In this document: in pieces, positions 63,320-64,000 of the stretch
Layout: every line of letters starts with the position of its first letter
How positions within the stretch are numbered: position 1 is the first letter of the stretch
NCBI GenBank assembly: GCA_040878005.1
Contig: JBBDMW010000030.1
Span: 1-64,000, forward strand
Direction: 5' to 3'
Source: JBBDMW01 sp040878005
Lineage (GTDB): Bacteria > Chloroflexota > Dehalococcoidia > Lucifugimonadales > Lucifugimonadaceae
DNA: 64,000 nucleotides
Made by a program: the position numbers and the translations under genes
Notes under the pieces: model-generated
Database searches by the model: none
Told to the model about the DNA's origin: nothing
Seen by the model: the letters and a program-made list of their open reading frames with translations, nothing else

Positions 63320-64000
63320 CTAGATGTTGACCGGGCGGAGAGCAATCCCGTTGCGGCGGCGCTCAAGGTAACCAGCGCGCTCGGCATAGCCGTGCGAAAA
63401 GACCATCAGCCAGCCTTCACGCTCGACCCGTTCCAACATTTCCTTTTTCATTTCAAGTGTCCGGTCCGGGAACCGGTCGAAGGCAGTGATGTAGGGGAGA
63501 GGGAGGTGGTTAGGCGTCGGTATGAGGTCAGCCAGGTACACGACTCGCTCGCTGCCTGTGTTCACAGTCACCACCTGGTGGCCGCTTGATGGGCCATCAG
63601 TCACCGTAGCCTTGACGCCCGGGGCAATCTCGGTATCGCCATCCATCATGTCGATCATCCCGCGCTCCTCAAGAACCCTGAGGTGATCGCATCCGTGACC
63701 ATAGCTGGGCACCGACCTCTCATTGGGGTTGAACGCTTCCTGCCACGCCGACCGTTGCACCAGGTAACGGGCCTTTGGGAACGACGGCACAATGTTCCCC
63801 TCGCGGTCCAGCCTCGTGGAGCCCCCGCAGTGGTCGAAGTGGAGATGTGTCAACACTACATAGTCGATGTCACGTGCAGTAACACCCTGTGCGCGGAGGT
63901 TCCTAAGCAGCTTGCTCGAGCTGTGCCCGTAGATCTCTCGACTCACTTCAGGCTCTTTGGAGCCTATCCCGGCATCTACAAGGATGTTCGCCTCGGGTGT
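63320..64000 (-). CDS. Metallo-beta-lactamase-fold hydrolase (5' end cut by window)
   Basis: At least 226 residues; the N-terminus lies beyond the window, because the frame continues upstream of 63946 as TPEANILVDAGIGSKEPE. The metal-binding HLHFDHCGG (HxHxDH) is followed by later His in SSGHQVV and an Asp in YLADLIPT, then a C-terminal His in VFSHGYAERAG. This resembles lactonase/AHL-hydrolase-like MBL proteins, but substrate is unknown. Convergent with mtaB across the bidirectional terminator. Confidence 0.88.
   Translation of the reverse strand, partial: TPEANILVDAGIGSKEPEVSREIYGHSSSKLLRNLRAQGVTARDIDYVVLTHLHFDHCGGSTRLDREGNIVPSFPKARYLVQRSAWQEAFNPNERSVPSYGHGCDHLRVLEERGMIDMMDGDTEIAPGVKATVTDGPSSGHQVVTVNTGSERVVYLADLIPTPNHLPLPYITAFDRFPDRTLEMKKEMLERVEREGWLMVFSHGYAERAGYLERRRNGIALRPVNI

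Noticed and set aside
1..64000. CRISPR arrays, tRNA or rRNA genes
   Set aside because: No regularly spaced direct repeats and no T-loop-type GGTTCGAATCC signatures in intergenic DNA were found by eye.

Overview
The window is a GC-rich bacterial chromosome segment of about 64 kb. The gene content points to Chloroflexota, most likely a Dehalococcoidia/SAR202-like lineage. That placement is an inference from three enolase-superfamily paralogues, a flavin monooxygenase, a flavin amine oxidase-type enzyme, an SDR and an MFS exporter lying close together, plus proline/threonine-rich secreted proteins. No rRNA, tRNA or CRISPR array was recognised.

Layout. 0.3-2.2 kb: catalase with a clear terminator, then a small endonuclease V-like protein. 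2.2-4.1 kb: non-coding DNA packed with interspersed and inverted repeats, interrupted by a 1.09-kb insertion sequence whose ends and probable 5-bp target duplication can be read. 4.1-11.7 kb: a DUF1801 protein, an empty 1-kb stretch, a giant 1,960-residue secreted protein that looks like an adhesin-type protein joined in frame to a subtilisin-like protease, and a very small Cys-rich protein.

12.2-28.8 kb: seven collinear, nearly abutting genes for alpha-glucan and trehalose metabolism: glgB, treZ, a GH57/DUF3536 hydrolase, treY, glgE, a treS-maltokinase fusion and malQ. Together they can convert trehalose to maltose, to maltose-1-phosphate and to branched glucan (TreS-Mak-GlgE-GlgB), and return glucan to trehalose (TreY-TreZ). 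No ADP-glucose pathway gene (glgC/glgA) and no GlgX/TreX-type debranching enzyme is in the window.

28.8-35.5 kb: a lipoprotein, a FAD-dependent oxidoreductase, and a three-GAF histidine kinase followed by a double-receiver response regulator. 35.9-47.5 kb: a fused homocysteine methyltransferase/methylenetetrahydrofolate reductase, a flavin monooxygenase, three mandelate racemase-type enolases, an MFS transporter, a TlpA-like thioredoxin lipoprotein, an SDR, a TfoX-like protein and an APH-type kinase. 47.6-50.0 kb: an NfeD protease and its SPFH/stomatin partner, ended by a 13-bp hairpin.

50.0-51.6 kb: about 1.5 kb with no convincing gene, carrying two DnaA-box-like sites in opposite orientation. 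51.6-64 kb: housekeeping genes, with a leftward block xerD-type recombinase / cytidylate kinase-like / small membrane protein / uvrC / zinc-less MDR dehydrogenase, then lgt, the recJ-fabF pair, mtaB, a 20-bp perfect bidirectional terminator, and a metallo-beta-lactamase-fold hydrolase cut by the window edge.
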